Notes: generated from the sequence alone by a model not told the origin. A stretch of DNA of 64,000 bases from Cellulosimicrobium sp. Marseille-Q4280 (GCF_943181405.1 NZ_CALPBY010000004.1:372001-436000); one strand, 5' to 3'. Positions 1-9,111 are shown, counted from the first letter of the stretch. Program-made: numbers and translations.

Positions 1-1036
1 GGTACTCGATCGCGACGGCGAGGTAGTGGTTCGGGTTCATGAGCCCGGCGTCGGGCGTGACGATGCCGTGGCGGTCGGAGTCGGCGTCGTTGCCCGTCGC
101 GACGTCGAACGGCGCCTCCTCGCCCGTGCCCGTCATCCCCGCGACGAGCGACGCCATCGCGTACGGCGACGAGCAGTCCATGCGGATCTTGCCGTCCCAG
201 TCGAGCGTCATGAACGACCAGCGCGGGTCGACCTGCGGGTTCACGACGGTCAGGTCGAGCCCGTACCGCTCGCCGATCTCGCCCCAGTACTCGACCGACG
301 CGCCGCCCAGCGGGTCCGCGCCGATGCGCACGCCCGCCGCGCGGATCGCCTCGAGGTCGAGGACGTTCACGAGGTCGTCGACGTACGTCGTGAGGAAGTC
401 GTGCTTGTGGACGTGCTCCGACTCCAGCGCCTGCGTCAGCGCGACGCGGGGGACCGCCCCGACGCCGGTGCGCAGGATCTCGTTCGCGCGGTCCGCGATC
501 CAGCCGGTGGCCTCGGAGCCGGCCGGCCCGCCGTGCGGCGGGTTGTACTTGAAGCCGCCGTCGCGCGGCGGGTTGTGCGACGGCGTGACGACGATGCCGT
601 CCGCGAGGCCGGGGCCCGTGGTCCGCACGCCCTCGGACGTCCCGGCGCCGTTGTGCAGGAGGATCGACTGCGAGACGGCAGGGGTGGGCGTGAAGGAGTC
701 CCGCGCGTCGACGAGGGTGGTCACGCCCGCGGCGACGAGCACCTCGAGCGCCGTCTGCCACGCGGGGAGCGACAGGGCGTGCGTGTCGCGGCCGATGTAC
801 AGCGGTCCGTCCGTGCCCTGCGACCGCCGGTACTCCACGATCGCCGCCGTGATCGCGACGATGTGGGCCTCGTTGAACGCGTGGTCGAGGCTCGACCCGC
901 GGTGGCCCGACGTGCCGAACACGACCTTCTGCGCGGGGTCGTCGACGTCGGGGGACAGGTCGTAGTAGGCGCCGACCACGGCGTCGACGTCGATGAGGTC
1001 GCTGGGCTGGGCGGGGGTGCCGGCGCGGGGGTCCAT
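1..1036 (-). CDS. pgm: alpha-D-glucose phosphate-specific phosphoglucomutase (3' end of gene outside window)
   Basis: Interconverts glucose-1-phosphate and glucose-6-phosphate in the cytoplasm, linking glycogen, trehalose and nucleotide-sugar synthesis to glycolysis. The first 345 residues are present. The start is an ATG at 1034-1036 giving [20 protein letters not shown]. Family hallmarks visible: GTSGHRGSS near residue 42, the phosphoserine loop [12 protein letters not shown] near residue 150, and the metal-binding loop DADSDRHG near residue 320. This arrangement fits the approximately 545-residue Pgm branch of the phosphohexomutases rather than ManB/GlmM, because of the VTPSHNPP form of the loop. 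The C-terminal sugar-binding domains lie beyond base 1. It is read away from the downstream TetR gene with 55 bp between them. The assignment is firm; only the truncation by the window edge limits it. Confidence 0.93.
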   Translation of the reverse strand, partial: MDPRAGTPAQPSDLIDVDAVVGAYYDLSPDVDDPAQKVVFGTSGHRGSSLDHAFNEAHIVAITAAIVEYRRSQGTDGPLYIGRDTHALSLPAWQTALEVLVAAGVTTLVDARDSFTPTPAVSQSILLHNGAGTSEGVRTTGPGLADGIVVTPSHNPPRDGGFKYNPPHGGPAGSEATGWIADRANEILRTGVGAVPRVALTQALESEHVHKHDFLTTYVDDLVNVLDLEAIRAAGVRIGADPLGGASVEYWGEIGERYGLDLTVVNPQVDPRWSFMTLDWDGKIRMDCSSPYAMASLVAGMTGTGEEAPFDVATGNDADSDRHGIVTPDAGLMNPNHYLAVAIEY

Positions 1037-1091
1037 GGGTCGATCCTGCCAGGGGTGGCCGTCCCCCGTCAGCCGGGACGGGAAGGCCGTC

Positions 1092-2039
1092 TCAGCGACC
1101 GGCGTTCGCCCGGTCGATCGCCATCTCGACGGCGTCGAGCAGGCGGTCGAGGCTCGCGTCGAACGGGCCCTGCGGGGCGTCGAACCCGCCCGCGACGTAG
1201 ACGCGCGTCATGGTGGGGTAGCGCTCGACGTCGAACCAGTCCTCCCAGAACGAGCTGAGCGTCGTCCAGTACTCGTCGCTGCCGTCCTGCTCGGACGACT
1301 CGGCGATCGTCGCGCGCGCCAGCCCCTGCACGTAGTTGTCCACCAGGCCGAGCGTCTCCACGACCTGGATCTCGCCGAGGCCGGTGTCGACGATCGTGCG
1401 CAGCCCGGCCTCCTGGGCGTCGAGCACGTGCGGGGCGAGGGGCGCGCGCCACATGTTGGTCTGCAGGATCCACGGGTGGCGCAGGTAGAGGTGCCACATC
1501 TCGTGCGCGTACTGCGCGAGCGCCCGACGCCACGGGTCGCCGGCGGCAGGCAGGTCGAGCTCGGAGTAGGCCCGGTCGATCATGAGGTCGACGAGCTCCG
1601 TGCGCCCGGGGACGTACGTGTAGAGCGACATCGCGCCGACGCCCAGCTCGGTCGCGACGCGGCGCATCGAGAGCGCGTCGAGCCCGCCCTCCTGCGCGAC
1701 GGCGATCCCGGCCCGCACGACGTCGTCGAGCGTGAGTCGTGGCTTGCGTCCCCGGGTCGCAGGGGAGGGCGGGTCCCACAGGAGCGCGAGCCGGCGCGTG
1801 ACCTCGGGCGTGCGCACGACCTCGGCGATCCCCGCGCGTGCGTGCTCGGCGGCGGCGACCGCGCTCGGCACCCCGGCCTCGGCGGCCGCGACGACGCCGC
1901 GCGGCCGGTCCCGGGTCCCGTCCCCGCCGGCCTCGGCGGGCTCGTCGGACCCGGCCGGCCCGGCAGGGCTGCCCGGGACGGGCGGGGTGCCCGACGGCGC
2001 GTCGGAGCTCGTGCGTTCCTCGGTGCGGTCGGTCGTCAC
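1092..2039 (-). CDS. TetR/AcrR family transcriptional regulator
   Basis: A 315-residue repressor-type protein. I chose the GTG at 2037-2039 because GGGGGAGG lies about 8 nt upstream; an in-frame ATG at 2093 has no such site. Residues 1-75 are a poorly ordered Ala/Pro/Glu-rich leader, unusually long for the family. The helix-turn-helix is at about 100-150 ([18 protein letters not shown], then [19 protein letters not shown]), and the rest is a ligand-binding domain of the TetR_C type. The gene is divergent from an ABC exporter at 2174, and the shared intergenic region carries a spaced inverted repeat (2112-2159). By family analogy it probably represses the exporter and itself until a drug-like ligand binds. 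The ligand is unknown. Confidence 0.88.
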   Translation of the reverse strand: MTTDRTEERTSSDAPSGTPPVPGSPAGPAGSDEPAEAGGDGTRDRPRGVVAAAEAGVPSAVAAAEHARAGIAEVVRTPEVTRRLALLWDPPSPATRGRKPRLTLDDVVRAGIAVAQEGGLDALSMRRVATELGVGAMSLYTYVPGRTELVDLMIDRAYSELDLPAAGDPWRRALAQYAHEMWHLYLRHPWILQTNMWRAPLAPHVLDAQEAGLRTIVDTGLGEIQVVETLGLVDNYVQGLARATIAESSEQDGSDEYWTTLSSFWEDWFDVERYPTMTRVYVAGGFDAPQGPFDASLDRLLDAVEMAIDRANAGR

Positions 2040-2111
2040 GTGCGCATCCTCCCCCGACTTCCTCTCGTGGGCCGCCTCGGTACGTGTCCGCAAGCAAGGC
2101 TTGCCTTTTCC

Positions 2112-2159
2112 CGTACACCGTATGCTAGCGTGGTCGGGTCAATTTCGGTACGGCGTACG
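2112..2159. promoter_or_regulatory. probable TetR operator between divergent tetR and ABC exporter
   Basis: An 11-bp arm CGTACACCGTA at 2112-2122 is repeated in inverted form as TACGGCGTACG at 2149-2159 (10 of 11 bases pair, 26 bp between arms). Each arm is itself nearly palindromic around GTAC. A -10-like TATGCT/TAGCGT (2121-2130) falls inside the left part, so a bound dimer pair would cover the exporter promoter. The right arm ends 15 nt before the exporter start. Function is inferred from position and symmetry only. Confidence 0.6.
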
Positions 2160-2173
2160 AAAGGGTGGCTCCG

Positions 2174-3196
2174 GTGATCCGAGCCCGTGGCCTGACCAAG
2201 ACCTTCCACCGCAAGAAAGAGGTCGTCGAAGCCGTCAGGGCGATCGACGTCGACGTCCGCGAGGGCGAGCTCGTCGCCTTCCTCGGTCCCAACGGGGCCG
2301 GCAAGTCCACCACCCTGAGGATGCTCACGAGCCTCCTCGAACCGACCGCCGGCTCGGCCGAGGTCGCCGGGTTCGACGTCGTGCGCCACCCCGCGCACGT
2401 GCGCTCGCGCATCGGCTTCATCGGGCAGGGCAACGGGGGCGGCTACTCCTACCGCGTGCTCGACGAGCTGCACAACCAGGGCCGCTTCTACGGCCTGCCT
2501 CCCGCCGAGTACTCGCGGCGCGCGGCCGACCTCCTCGAGGCCCTCGACCTGGGCGGGCTCGAGAAGCGGACCGTGCAGTCGCTGTCCGGTGGTCAGCGAC
2601 GGCGCCTCGACGTCGCGCTGGGCCTCATGAACCACCCGCCGCTGCTGTTCCTCGACGAGCCGACGACGGGGCTCGACCCGCACGCGCGCGCCAACCTCTG
2701 GGAGCACATCCGGGCGATGCGCGAGCGGTACGGCATGACGATCGTCCTCACGACGCACTACCTCGACGAGGCCGACGACATGGCCGAGCGCGTCGTCGTC
2801 ATCGACCACGGCGACATCATCGCCGACGCCACCCCGGACGACCTCAAGCGCGACCACGCGGACGACCTCATCACGCTCACCGTGAGCCCGTTCCCGGGCG
2901 ACGGGCCGGGGCAGGGTGCGCCCGCGTCGTCGGGCACGGAGGGCGTGCCCGACGACGTCGCCCGGGTCCGCGCGGCCCTCGCCGAGGACGCGGAGCGGGC
3001 GGAGGTGACGCCCGGCGCGGACGGCGGTCTCGCCGTGCGGATCTCCACGACGCACGGTGCCGACCGGCTGCCCGAGGCGATCGAGACGCTGCGCGTCGGC
3101 GGGTTCGCCGTGCGGTCGGCGGAGCTCCGGCAGGCGAGCCTCGACGACGTGTTCCTCAACCTCACCGGACGCAGCCTGCGAGAGGAGGCGGCGTGA
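2174..3196 (+). CDS. ABC transporter ATP-binding protein (DrrA-like drug exporter type)
   Basis: The cytoplasmic ATPase subunit of a two-gene exporter; it powers the permease encoded next. Visible motifs: Walker A GPNGAGKST near residue 40, signature LSGGQRRRLD near residue 140, Walker B LLFLDEPTTGLD and the H-loop LTTHYLDEADDMAERV. After about residue 215 a C-terminal domain of the DrrA/CcmA-type DUF4162 region follows. About 340 residues. The GTG at 2174 is preferred over the in-frame GTG at 2165 because AAAGGG ends 8 nt before it, whereas it would touch the earlier one. The stop overlaps the start of the permease (TGATG), indicating translational coupling. The divergent TetR gene and operator suggest substrate-inducible expression. 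Substrate unknown. Confidence 0.92.
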   Translation: MIRARGLTKTFHRKKEVVEAVRAIDVDVREGELVAFLGPNGAGKSTTLRMLTSLLEPTAGSAEVAGFDVVRHPAHVRSRIGFIGQGNGGGYSYRVLDELHNQGRFYGLPPAEYSRRAADLLEALDLGGLEKRTVQSLSGGQRRRLDVALGLMNHPPLLFLDEPTTGLDPHARANLWEHIRAMRERYGMTIVLTTHYLDEADDMAERVVVIDHGDIIADATPDDLKRDHADDLITLTVSPFPGDGPGQGAPASSGTEGVPDDVARVRAALAEDAERAEVTPGADGGLAVRISTTHGADRLPEAIETLRVGGFAVRSAELRQASLDDVFLNLTGRSLREEAA

Positions 3197-4053
3197 TGAC
3201 GACCAGGACCGACGTGTCAGGAGCACGGACCACCGGGGTGACCTCCGGCCCTGACGCCACCCTGCGGACGGGGGCCGCGAAGTTCTTCGCCGACACCTGG
3301 GCCGTGTTCACGCGCGAGATCCTCCTCGTGCTGCGCGACCCGTTCACCCTCATCTTCTCGCTCCTGCAGCCGCTGATCTTCCTCGGGCTGTTCGGGCCGT
3401 TGCTGACCGGTGCGGTCGGCGGGTCGTTCGGGGGAGCGGAGGGCGCGAGCACCGCGGACACGCTGCAGTGGTTCGTGCCCGGCGTGATCGTCATGATCTC
3501 GCTGTTCGGCACGTCCATGAGCGGGTCCAACCTGCTCTACGAGATGATGACGGGCTCCTACGAGCGGGTCCTCGCGACGCCGCTCGACCGGTCGGCGATC
3601 CTCGTGGGCCGCGCGCTCAAGGAGTTCGCGCCGCTCGTCGTGCAGGGGCTGCTCATCGCGCTCGTGTGCGTGCCGTTCGGGTTCACCCTGTATCCGCTGC
3701 ACCTGCTCGTCGGGCTCGCGCTGCTGGGCCTGTTCGGCATCGGTGTCGGCGCGCTGTCCATCGCGCTCGCGCTCGCGGCGAAGAACCGTGAGTGGCTGTT
3801 CTGGGGCGTGCAGCAGTCGCTGCTCTTCCCGCTGCTGATCCTCTCCGGGATGATGCTGCCGCTCGAGGCCGGCCCGGCGTGGATGCGCACGGCCGCGCTG
3901 TTCAACCCCCTCACCTACATCGTCGACGCCGAGCGCGCGCTGCTCGCCGGCCGGTTCGCCGACACGGACGTGCTGTGGGGCTTCGTGGCCGCGGCGGTGA
4001 CGTGCGCCGTCGGGCTGTGGGTCGGCATCCGGCGCACGCGGCGCACGGTCTGA
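3196..4053 (+). CDS. ABC-2 type transporter permease (DrrB-like)
   Basis: The 285-residue integral membrane partner of the preceding ATPase. It starts with ATG overlapping the ATPase stop by one base. After a cytoplasmic N-terminus of about 30 residues there is the ABC-2 pattern: an amphipathic FTREILLVLRDPFTLIFSL stretch, then six hydrophobic segments, including LLILSGMMLPLEAGPAWM just before the last periplasmic loop, a typical ABC-2 signature region. The two proteins would form a (DrrA)2(DrrB)2-type exporter for a hydrophobic drug or lipid. The stop at 4051-4053 lies 4 bp from the convergent stop of helR, so transcripts from either side must terminate within the neighbouring coding region or run into each other. 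Confidence 0.92.
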   Translation: MTTRTDVSGARTTGVTSGPDATLRTGAAKFFADTWAVFTREILLVLRDPFTLIFSLLQPLIFLGLFGPLLTGAVGGSFGGAEGASTADTLQWFVPGVIVMISLFGTSMSGSNLLYEMMTGSYERVLATPLDRSAILVGRALKEFAPLVVQGLLIALVCVPFGFTLYPLHLLVGLALLGLFGIGVGALSIALALAAKNREWLFWGVQQSLLFPLLILSGMMLPLEAGPAWMRTAALFNPLTYIVDAERALLAGRFADTDVLWGFVAAAVTCAVGLWVGIRRTRRTV

Positions 4054-4057
4054 CCGC

Positions 4058-6232
4058 TCAGCGGCTCGTGAGCACCACGAGCCGCTGGGTCGCGCGCGTC
4101 ATGGCGACGTAGCGGTCGACGGCGCCCTCGATCCCGGAGCCGAACGCCTCCGGGTCGACGAGGACGACGAGGTCGAACTCGAGCCCCTTCGCCAGCTCGG
4201 GCGTGAGCGAGCGGACGCGGGGCGTCGCGACGAACGTCGGGTCGCCGATCACGCACGCGGTGCCCTCGGCGTGCTCGGCGAGCCAGCCGTCGAGGATCGC
4301 GTCGCGCTCCGTGGCCGGTGCGTGCCGGACCGGCACCCCGGTGCTCCGGACCGACGTCGGCACGTTGGCGTCCGGGAGCGCGGCGCGGATCACCGGCGCG
4401 GCCTCCGCCATGACCTCCTCCGGCGTGCGGTAGTTGATGCTCAGCGACGCCACCTCGACGCGGTCGAGACCGACGCGCCCGAGGCGCTCCTCCCACGACC
4501 CGGCGAACCCGTGCCGTGCCTGGGCCCGGTCGCCGACGACCGTCAGGCTCCGCGACGGGCAGCGGTCGAGCAGCATGCGCCACTCCGCGTCGGTCAGCTC
4601 CTGCGCCTCGTCGACCACGACGTGCGCGTACGGGCCGGCGAGCAGGCCGGGGTCCGCCGGCGGGGCCGAGTCGTCCACGAGCGCGTCCTGCAGGTCCTGC
4701 CCGCGCAGCATCGACATGACGAGCAGCTCGGAGTCGTCGGCGGCGACGAGGTCGTCCACCACGTCGGCCATGCGCCGCCGCTCCTCCACGACGGCCGCCT
4801 CGCGCCGACGCCGACGTCTCGACGTCTCGGGGTCGCCGAGCCTCCGCCGGGCGGCGTCGAGCAGGGGCAGGTCGGAGACGGTCCACGCCTCGGGCTCGTC
4901 CCGCTGGAGCGTCCGCACCTCGTCGGACGTGAGCCACGGGGCGCACAGCCGCAGGTAGGCCGGGACCGACCACAGGTCGGCCACGAGGTCGGTCGCCTCG
5001 ACCAGCGGCCAGGCCCGGTTGAACGCCGCGCCCAACTCGCGGTCCTGCGCGAGCGCGCGGCGGACCTGTTCCGCGGCGGCGCCACCGCCGTCGGCCGACT
5101 CGTCGCCGTCCGCGTCTCCGATCTTGTCGACGAGGATGCCGAGGAGTGCGTCCCAGACGTCGTCGCGCGCCTCGTTGTGCGGCGTCCCGGGCTCGGGGGC
5201 CTCGAAGGCCTCGGCCCAGTCGGCGGTGCTGACCCAGACGTCGCCCCACGGGGTCTCGACCTCCATGCCCTCGCCGGGCGGCCGCTCGGAGAACGCGACG
5301 GCCGGCTCGATCGCCCGCACGAGCTCGACGGAGGCCTTGAGCCGAGCGACCTCGGGGTCGGTCTCCGGCACGGCGCTCGCACCCTCGGGGACGAGGTCGC
5401 GCAGCGTGCAGGTCTGCACGCCCTCCTCGCCGAGGCTGGGCAGGACGTCGGCGACGTAGGCGAGGTAGGGCTGGTGCGGGCCGACGAACAGCACCCCGCC
5501 GCGGCGGTGGCCGAGGCGCGGGTCGGAGTACAGCAGGTACGCGGTGCGGTGCAGGGCCACGACGGTCTTGCCCGTTCCCGGGCCGCCGTCGACGACGAGC
5601 GCGCCCCGCGACCCCGCCCGGACGATCGCGTCCTGGTCGGCCTGGATCGTGCCGAGCACGTCGCGCATCCGGGGCGACCGGCTGCTGCCGAGGCTCGCCA
5701 CGAAGGCGGACTGGTCGTCGAGCGCGACGTTCCCCTCGAGGCCGTCGGGCGTGAACACCTCGTCCCAGTAGTCGCTCACGCGGCCGCGGGTCCAGCGGTA
5801 GCGGCGGCGGCTCGCGAGGCCCATCGGGTCGGCGTGGGTCGCCCCGAAGAACGACTCGGCCACCGGCGACCGCCAGTCGACGAGCAGCCGACGGTCGGCG
5901 CCGTCGGTGAGGCCGAGGCGGCCGACGTAGACGGGCTCGGAACCGTCGGCCGGGACCATGCGGCCGAGGCAGAGGTCGAGCCCGAAGCGCCGCAGCGTGC
6001 GCAGGCGTGCGCTCAGGCGGTGGACCTCCTGGTCGCGGTCCAGCGCCGCCTGGCCGTGGCCGCCCGGGGCGCGGCGCGCGGCGTCGAGGCGCACGGTGAG
6101 GTCGGCGACCTGCTCCTCGAGGGTCGCCGCGATGCGCGCGAGGTGCTGCTCGTCGTCGGCGACCAGGGCCGGGTCACCCTTGTGCGAGAGGCGGTCGGGA
6201 AGGTCGAAGGCGCTCGTGGCGAGAGGGTTCAC
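4058..6232 (-). CDS. helR: HelD/HelR-type RNA polymerase-recycling ATPase
   Basis: A 724-residue UvrD/Rep-like superfamily 1 ATPase. It is not a DNA helicase by family knowledge: HelD-class proteins dislodge RNA polymerase from DNA, and the HelR branch also displaces rifamycins from the enzyme. Residues 15-85 form a charged coiled-coil arm (the secondary-channel arm in HelD structures). Walker A GGPGTGKTVVALHR is near residue 220, Walker B VVVDEAQELTDAEW near 540, and the motif VI region YVAMTRATQRLVVL at the C-terminus. The start ATG at 6230-6232 gives MNPLATSAFD. Upstream lies an inverted repeat closely resembling the rifamycin-associated element, which favours HelR over a plain HelD. This gene sits alone, convergent with the ABC exporter. 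Confidence 0.85.
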   Translation of the reverse strand: MNPLATSAFDLPDRLSHKGDPALVADDEQHLARIAATLEEQVADLTVRLDAARRAPGGHGQAALDRDQEVHRLSARLRTLRRFGLDLCLGRMVPADGSEPVYVGRLGLTDGADRRLLVDWRSPVAESFFGATHADPMGLASRRRYRWTRGRVSDYWDEVFTPDGLEGNVALDDQSAFVASLGSSRSPRMRDVLGTIQADQDAIVRAGSRGALVVDGGPGTGKTVVALHRTAYLLYSDPRLGHRRGGVLFVGPHQPYLAYVADVLPSLGEEGVQTCTLRDLVPEGASAVPETDPEVARLKASVELVRAIEPAVAFSERPPGEGMEVETPWGDVWVSTADWAEAFEAPEPGTPHNEARDDVWDALLGILVDKIGDADGDESADGGGAAAEQVRRALAQDRELGAAFNRAWPLVEATDLVADLWSVPAYLRLCAPWLTSDEVRTLQRDEPEAWTVSDLPLLDAARRRLGDPETSRRRRRREAAVVEERRRMADVVDDLVAADDSELLVMSMLRGQDLQDALVDDSAPPADPGLLAGPYAHVVVDEAQELTDAEWRMLLDRCPSRSLTVVGDRAQARHGFAGSWEERLGRVGLDRVEVASLSINYRTPEEVMAEAAPVIRAALPDANVPTSVRSTGVPVRHAPATERDAILDGWLAEHAEGTACVIGDPTFVATPRVRSLTPELAKGLEFDLVVLVDPEAFGSGIEGAVDRYVAMTRATQRLVVLTSR

Positions 6233-6276
6233 GGGGCTCCTTGCGTCGTGGCGTGAGCCGTCAGTCTGGGTGCCGA

Positions 6277-6301
6277 GGGGGGCCTTGCCACAAGACCCCC
6301 C
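6277..6301 (-). promoter_or_regulatory. rifamycin-associated-element (RAE)-like inverted repeat upstream of helR
   Basis: Read on the + strand, the core GGGCCTTGCCACAAGACCCC (6279-6298 region) sits inside an outer run of G and C that extends the symmetry. It matches the actinobacterial RAE consensus as I recall it (GGGGCTTGCGGCAAGGCCC, here in reverse complement) at nearly every position, with one inserted A. It lies 45 bp before the helR start. A -10-like TATAGC for helR is at 6306-6311 on the minus strand, so transcription would begin in or beside the element. Such elements are known to mediate rifamycin-inducible expression of resistance genes. Confidence 0.7.
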
Positions 6302-6366
6302 ATGCGCTATACGTTGAGAACGGAGGGGTTCGCGCGACGTCGTCCGCGCGGTGGTTCACTGGACCG

Positions 6367-6723
6367 GTGCCCGACGACGCGCCGCTCGCCCTCCCTCTCA
6401 CCCTCCCCGGCCTCACCGACCGCGTCGAGGACGTCTCCGCCCTCTACGCGCGGAAGTTCGGCATCGACCGCGACGCCGACTGGTTCGCGCTCAAGCTCAC
6501 GGAGGAGGTCGGCGAGCTCGTGCAGGCGTTCCTCGCCGTCACGGGTCGCACCCGGCCGCGGGCGGCGGGCGAGCCCGTGCCCGACGGCGCACGACAGGCC
6601 CTCGCGGACGAGGTCGCCGACGTCCTCGCGCACCTCCTGCTGCTCGCCCGCTCGCAGGGCGTCGACGTCGAGGCGGCGGTGCGGCGCAAGTGGCTCGCCT
6701 GGGAGTCGGAATTCGATGGTTGA
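6367..6723 (+). CDS. MazG-like nucleotide pyrophosphohydrolase domain protein
   Basis: A short (118-residue) all-alpha NTP-pyrophosphohydrolase-like protein. The GTG at 6367 starts VPDDAPLALPL. The MazG/HisE signature is visible as LTEEVGELVQAFLAV (metal-binding EE..E) around residues 45-60 and LADEVADVLAHLLLLA (second E..D pair) around residues 80-95. Family members hydrolyse non-canonical or excess NTPs to NMP and pyrophosphate; the actual substrate cannot be told from sequence. No good ribosome-binding site is visible; TTCACT six bases upstream of the GTG would suit a leaderless start. It is divergent from helR, but the RAE-like element is oriented to the helR promoter. Confidence 0.75.
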   Translation: MPDDAPLALPLTLPGLTDRVEDVSALYARKFGIDRDADWFALKLTEEVGELVQAFLAVTGRTRPRAAGEPVPDGARQALADEVADVLAHLLLLARSQGVDVEAAVRRKWLAWESEFDG

Positions 6724-6752
6724 GCCGTCCGCCGCGCCTCTAGGGTGGCGCG

Positions 6753-7283
6753 GTGACCGACCAGCGCACCGACCCTCCCGCCACCGCCGACGAGATCACG
6801 ACCCTGCGCGGGTACCTCGACTTCCACCGCGACACGCTGCGCTGGAAGACGTCCGGCCTCGACGCCGCTGAGCTCGCGCAGACCCTGTCGCCGTCGACCA
6901 TGTCCCTGGGTGGCCTGCTCAAGCACGTCGCGCTCGTCGAGTCGTACTGGTTCTCGGAGATCTTCCTCGGCAAGCCGTTGATCGCCCCGTTCGACACCGC
7001 CGACTGGGACGCCGACGCGGACTGGGACTGGCACAGCGCGACGCAGGACAGCCCGGCCGAGCTGCGCGTGCTCCTGGACCGGTCGATCGCCGCGTCCGAC
7101 GAGATCCTCGAGGCGGCGTTGTCGGACGGCGGCCTCGACCGCGTCTCGGTCGTGACGCACAGGCGTACGGGCGAGCCGTGGAACCTGCGCTGGATCGTCG
7201 TGCACATGATCGAGGAGTACGCGCGGCACAACGGCCACGCGGACCTCATCCGCGAGTCGATCGACGGGGCGGTCGGCGAGTAG
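6753..7283 (+). CDS. DinB family protein (DUF664)
   Basis: A 176-residue four-helix-bundle protein of the DinB/YfiT superfamily. Members of this fold bind a divalent metal through three histidines; here candidates are in LLKHVALVESYW (His near 55), DWDWHSATQ and VVHMIEEYARHNGHADLIRE (His near 150-163). Some relatives are bacillithiol or mycothiol transferases, but DUF664 proteins mostly have no proven activity. The GTG start is preceded by TAGGGT six bases upstream with no ribosome-binding site, so the mRNA is probably leaderless. It stands 29 bp after the MazG-like gene. Confidence 0.85.
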   Translation: MTDQRTDPPATADEITTLRGYLDFHRDTLRWKTSGLDAAELAQTLSPSTMSLGGLLKHVALVESYWFSEIFLGKPLIAPFDTADWDADADWDWHSATQDSPAELRVLLDRSIAASDEILEAALSDGGLDRVSVVTHRRTGEPWNLRWIVVHMIEEYARHNGHADLIRESIDGAVGE

Positions 7284-7457
7284 TCCTCGTGGAAGACCGG
7301 GCGGTGCGCGCCGCCGTGGACGACGGTTGCCCCGGTGTCGGGCACCCGGCACGATGGCGGGCGTGACCGCGCCACCGCCCCGCCCCTCCCGCGACGGCCT
7401 CGCGCCTCGCGCAGCACGGCGACCACCGTCGGCCAGGTCGCCGCGAGCGGGCGCGGC

Positions 7458-8165
7458 ATGAGCGCGCCCGGGTACGACGTCGTCCTGCTCGACCTCGACG
7501 GGACGCTCGCCGACTCCGCTCCCGGGATCGTCGCGTCCGTGCGCCACGCCTACGCGGCGCTCGGGCTCGCGGTACCGCCGGACGACGTCCTGCGCGGCTT
7601 CATCGGCCCACCCCTCGACGACACGTTCCCGCGGCACGGCGTGCCGGTCGACCAGGTCGGCGCGGCCGTCGCCGCCTATCGCGAGGTGTACGCGGCGGGG
7701 AAGCTGTTCGACAACGCCCTCTTCCCCGGCATCCCCGCGTCCCTGACGACCCTGCGTGACGCAGGTGTGCGCCTCGCCCTCGCGACGTCGAAGCCGGAGC
7801 CCCTGGCCCGCCGGATCGCCACGCACCTCGGCATCGACGCGTTCCTCGACCGTGGTCTCGACGACGTGTTCGGCGCGACGCTCGACGGCACGCGCCGGTC
7901 GAAGGGCGACGTCATCGCGCACGCGCTCGCCGGGCTGCGCGCGGACGCGGGGCTCGTTGACCTGACGGCCGACGCAGTGGTGATGGTCGGTGACCGCGAG
8001 CACGACGTGCACGGGGCGGCCGAGCACGGGATCGCGTGCGTCGGCGTCGCGTGGGGCTACGCCGACCCGGGTGAGCTCGAGGCGGCGGGGGCGCGCGCCG
8101 TCGTCGGGTCGCCCGCGGAGCTCGTCACGACGGTCCTCGGGCTCGCTCGACGCGACGCCGGCTGA
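7458..8165 (+). CDS. HAD family hydrolase (phosphoglycolate phosphatase-like)
   Basis: A 235-residue cytoplasmic haloacid dehalogenase-superfamily phosphatase. Motif I is DLDGTLADS (nucleophile Asp near residue 11), motif II LATSKPE, motif III Lys near SKGDVIAHAL, and motif IV MVGDREHDVHGA. The helical cap inserted after motif I is of the Gph/PGMB type. It would remove phosphate from a small metabolite; the exact substrate is unresolved. The ATG at 7458 is chosen because motif I then lies at the usual distance from the N-terminus; an upstream in-frame stretch from 7335 is Arg/Pro-rich and not protein-like. Confidence 0.88.
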   Translation: MSAPGYDVVLLDLDGTLADSAPGIVASVRHAYAALGLAVPPDDVLRGFIGPPLDDTFPRHGVPVDQVGAAVAAYREVYAAGKLFDNALFPGIPASLTTLRDAGVRLALATSKPEPLARRIATHLGIDAFLDRGLDDVFGATLDGTRRSKGDVIAHALAGLRADAGLVDLTADAVVMVGDREHDVHGAAEHGIACVGVAWGYADPGELEAAGARAVVGSPAELVTTVLGLARRDAG

Positions 8166-8212
8166 TCCGACGTGACGGGAGAGGGCATCTTTTCGCGACG
8201 TTCGGTCGCCCG

Positions 8213-9004
8213 TCAGGCGCGAGCCAGGACGACGACCGGTGCGAGGATCCCGGCTCTGGTCGCCGCCATCCGGTTCGCCATGCGCTCGACGAAGGCTGGA
8301 CCGAAGACGACGGCCCGGTCCTCCGCGGGTTCCCCAGGACCCGCAGCGAGCGCCGCACGGCGGTCCTCGACGCTCAGCACCTCGAAGCCGGCCGCTGCGA
8401 GCGCGTCCACGTAGGCGGACGGGGAGGCGAGGAACGACGTCTCGTCGTCGACGGCCCACGGCTGCGGGTAGGGCAGGTCGCCGGGGCCGACGCGCATCTG
8501 GTCGTGCAGCCCGAACAACCCGCCGGGCCGCAGGACGCGGTGCACCTCGGCGAAGGTCGCGGCCTTGTCGGGCAGGTTCATCCCGACGTGGATCATCACC
8601 GCGCGGTCGTGGGAGGCGTCGTCGCACGGGAGCTGCTCTGCCTGCCCGACCTCGAACCGGAGGAGGTGCGACAGGCCGACACGCGTCGTCAGGGCCCGCG
8701 CCGCGGCGACGAAGTCCGGGCTCAGGTCGACGCCGGTCACCGGGCAACCGTGGCGGTCGGCGGCGACGCGGGACGAGCCGCCGAGACCGCAGCCCACGTC
8801 GAGGAGGGCCGTCCCGGCGTCGAGCTCGAGCCGGCTCAGCAGGTAGAGGGTCGTGGCCAGCCCCCCGGCGTGCAGCTCGTCGTACGGCGCGAGCGCGTCG
8901 ACCGGTACGGCACCGCTCTCGTCGTCGGCACCGGCGGCGGCAAGGATGCGGTCCGCGAGGTCGCGCCCTGCGTAGTGCTCGCGGATCCGGTCGTTCGCGG
9001 CCAT
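8213..9004 (-). CDS. class I SAM-dependent methyltransferase
   Basis: A 263-residue methyltransferase of the UbiE/sarcosine-dimethylglycine-like class I fold. Motif I is LLDVGCGLGGSSRVAADRHG near residue 68, followed by an acidic ribose-binding VTGVDLS; a later LRPGGLFGLHDQM matches the post-motif region. The ATG at 9002-9004 is selected because GGAGG lies five bases upstream; another ATG at 9022 lacks a ribosome site. It faces the divergent TipA-like regulator gene and could be a second target of it, although the MerR-type promoter points only the other way. The methyl acceptor is unknown. Confidence 0.85.
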   Translation of the reverse strand: MAANDRIREHYAGRDLADRILAAAGADDESGAVPVDALAPYDELHAGGLATTLYLLSRLELDAGTALLDVGCGLGGSSRVAADRHGCPVTGVDLSPDFVAAARALTTRVGLSHLLRFEVGQAEQLPCDDASHDRAVMIHVGMNLPDKAATFAEVHRVLRPGGLFGLHDQMRVGPGDLPYPQPWAVDDETSFLASPSAYVDALAAAGFEVLSVEDRRAALAAGPGEPAEDRAVVFGPAFVERMANRMAATRAGILAPVVVLARA

Positions 9005-9111
9005 CGTGGCCTCCGCTGTCATCGCGTGTCCCGGCGGGCGCACGTCCACCGTCGACGGTACGCCGTCGCCTGACACCGCGCCCGGGCGGCGCGGGGTTGT
9101 CGAGCGCGGTG

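Noticed and set aside
9022-9022. Earlier ATG for the methyltransferase.
   Set aside because: The later ATG at 9004 has GGAGG at the right distance, while the earlier one has none.
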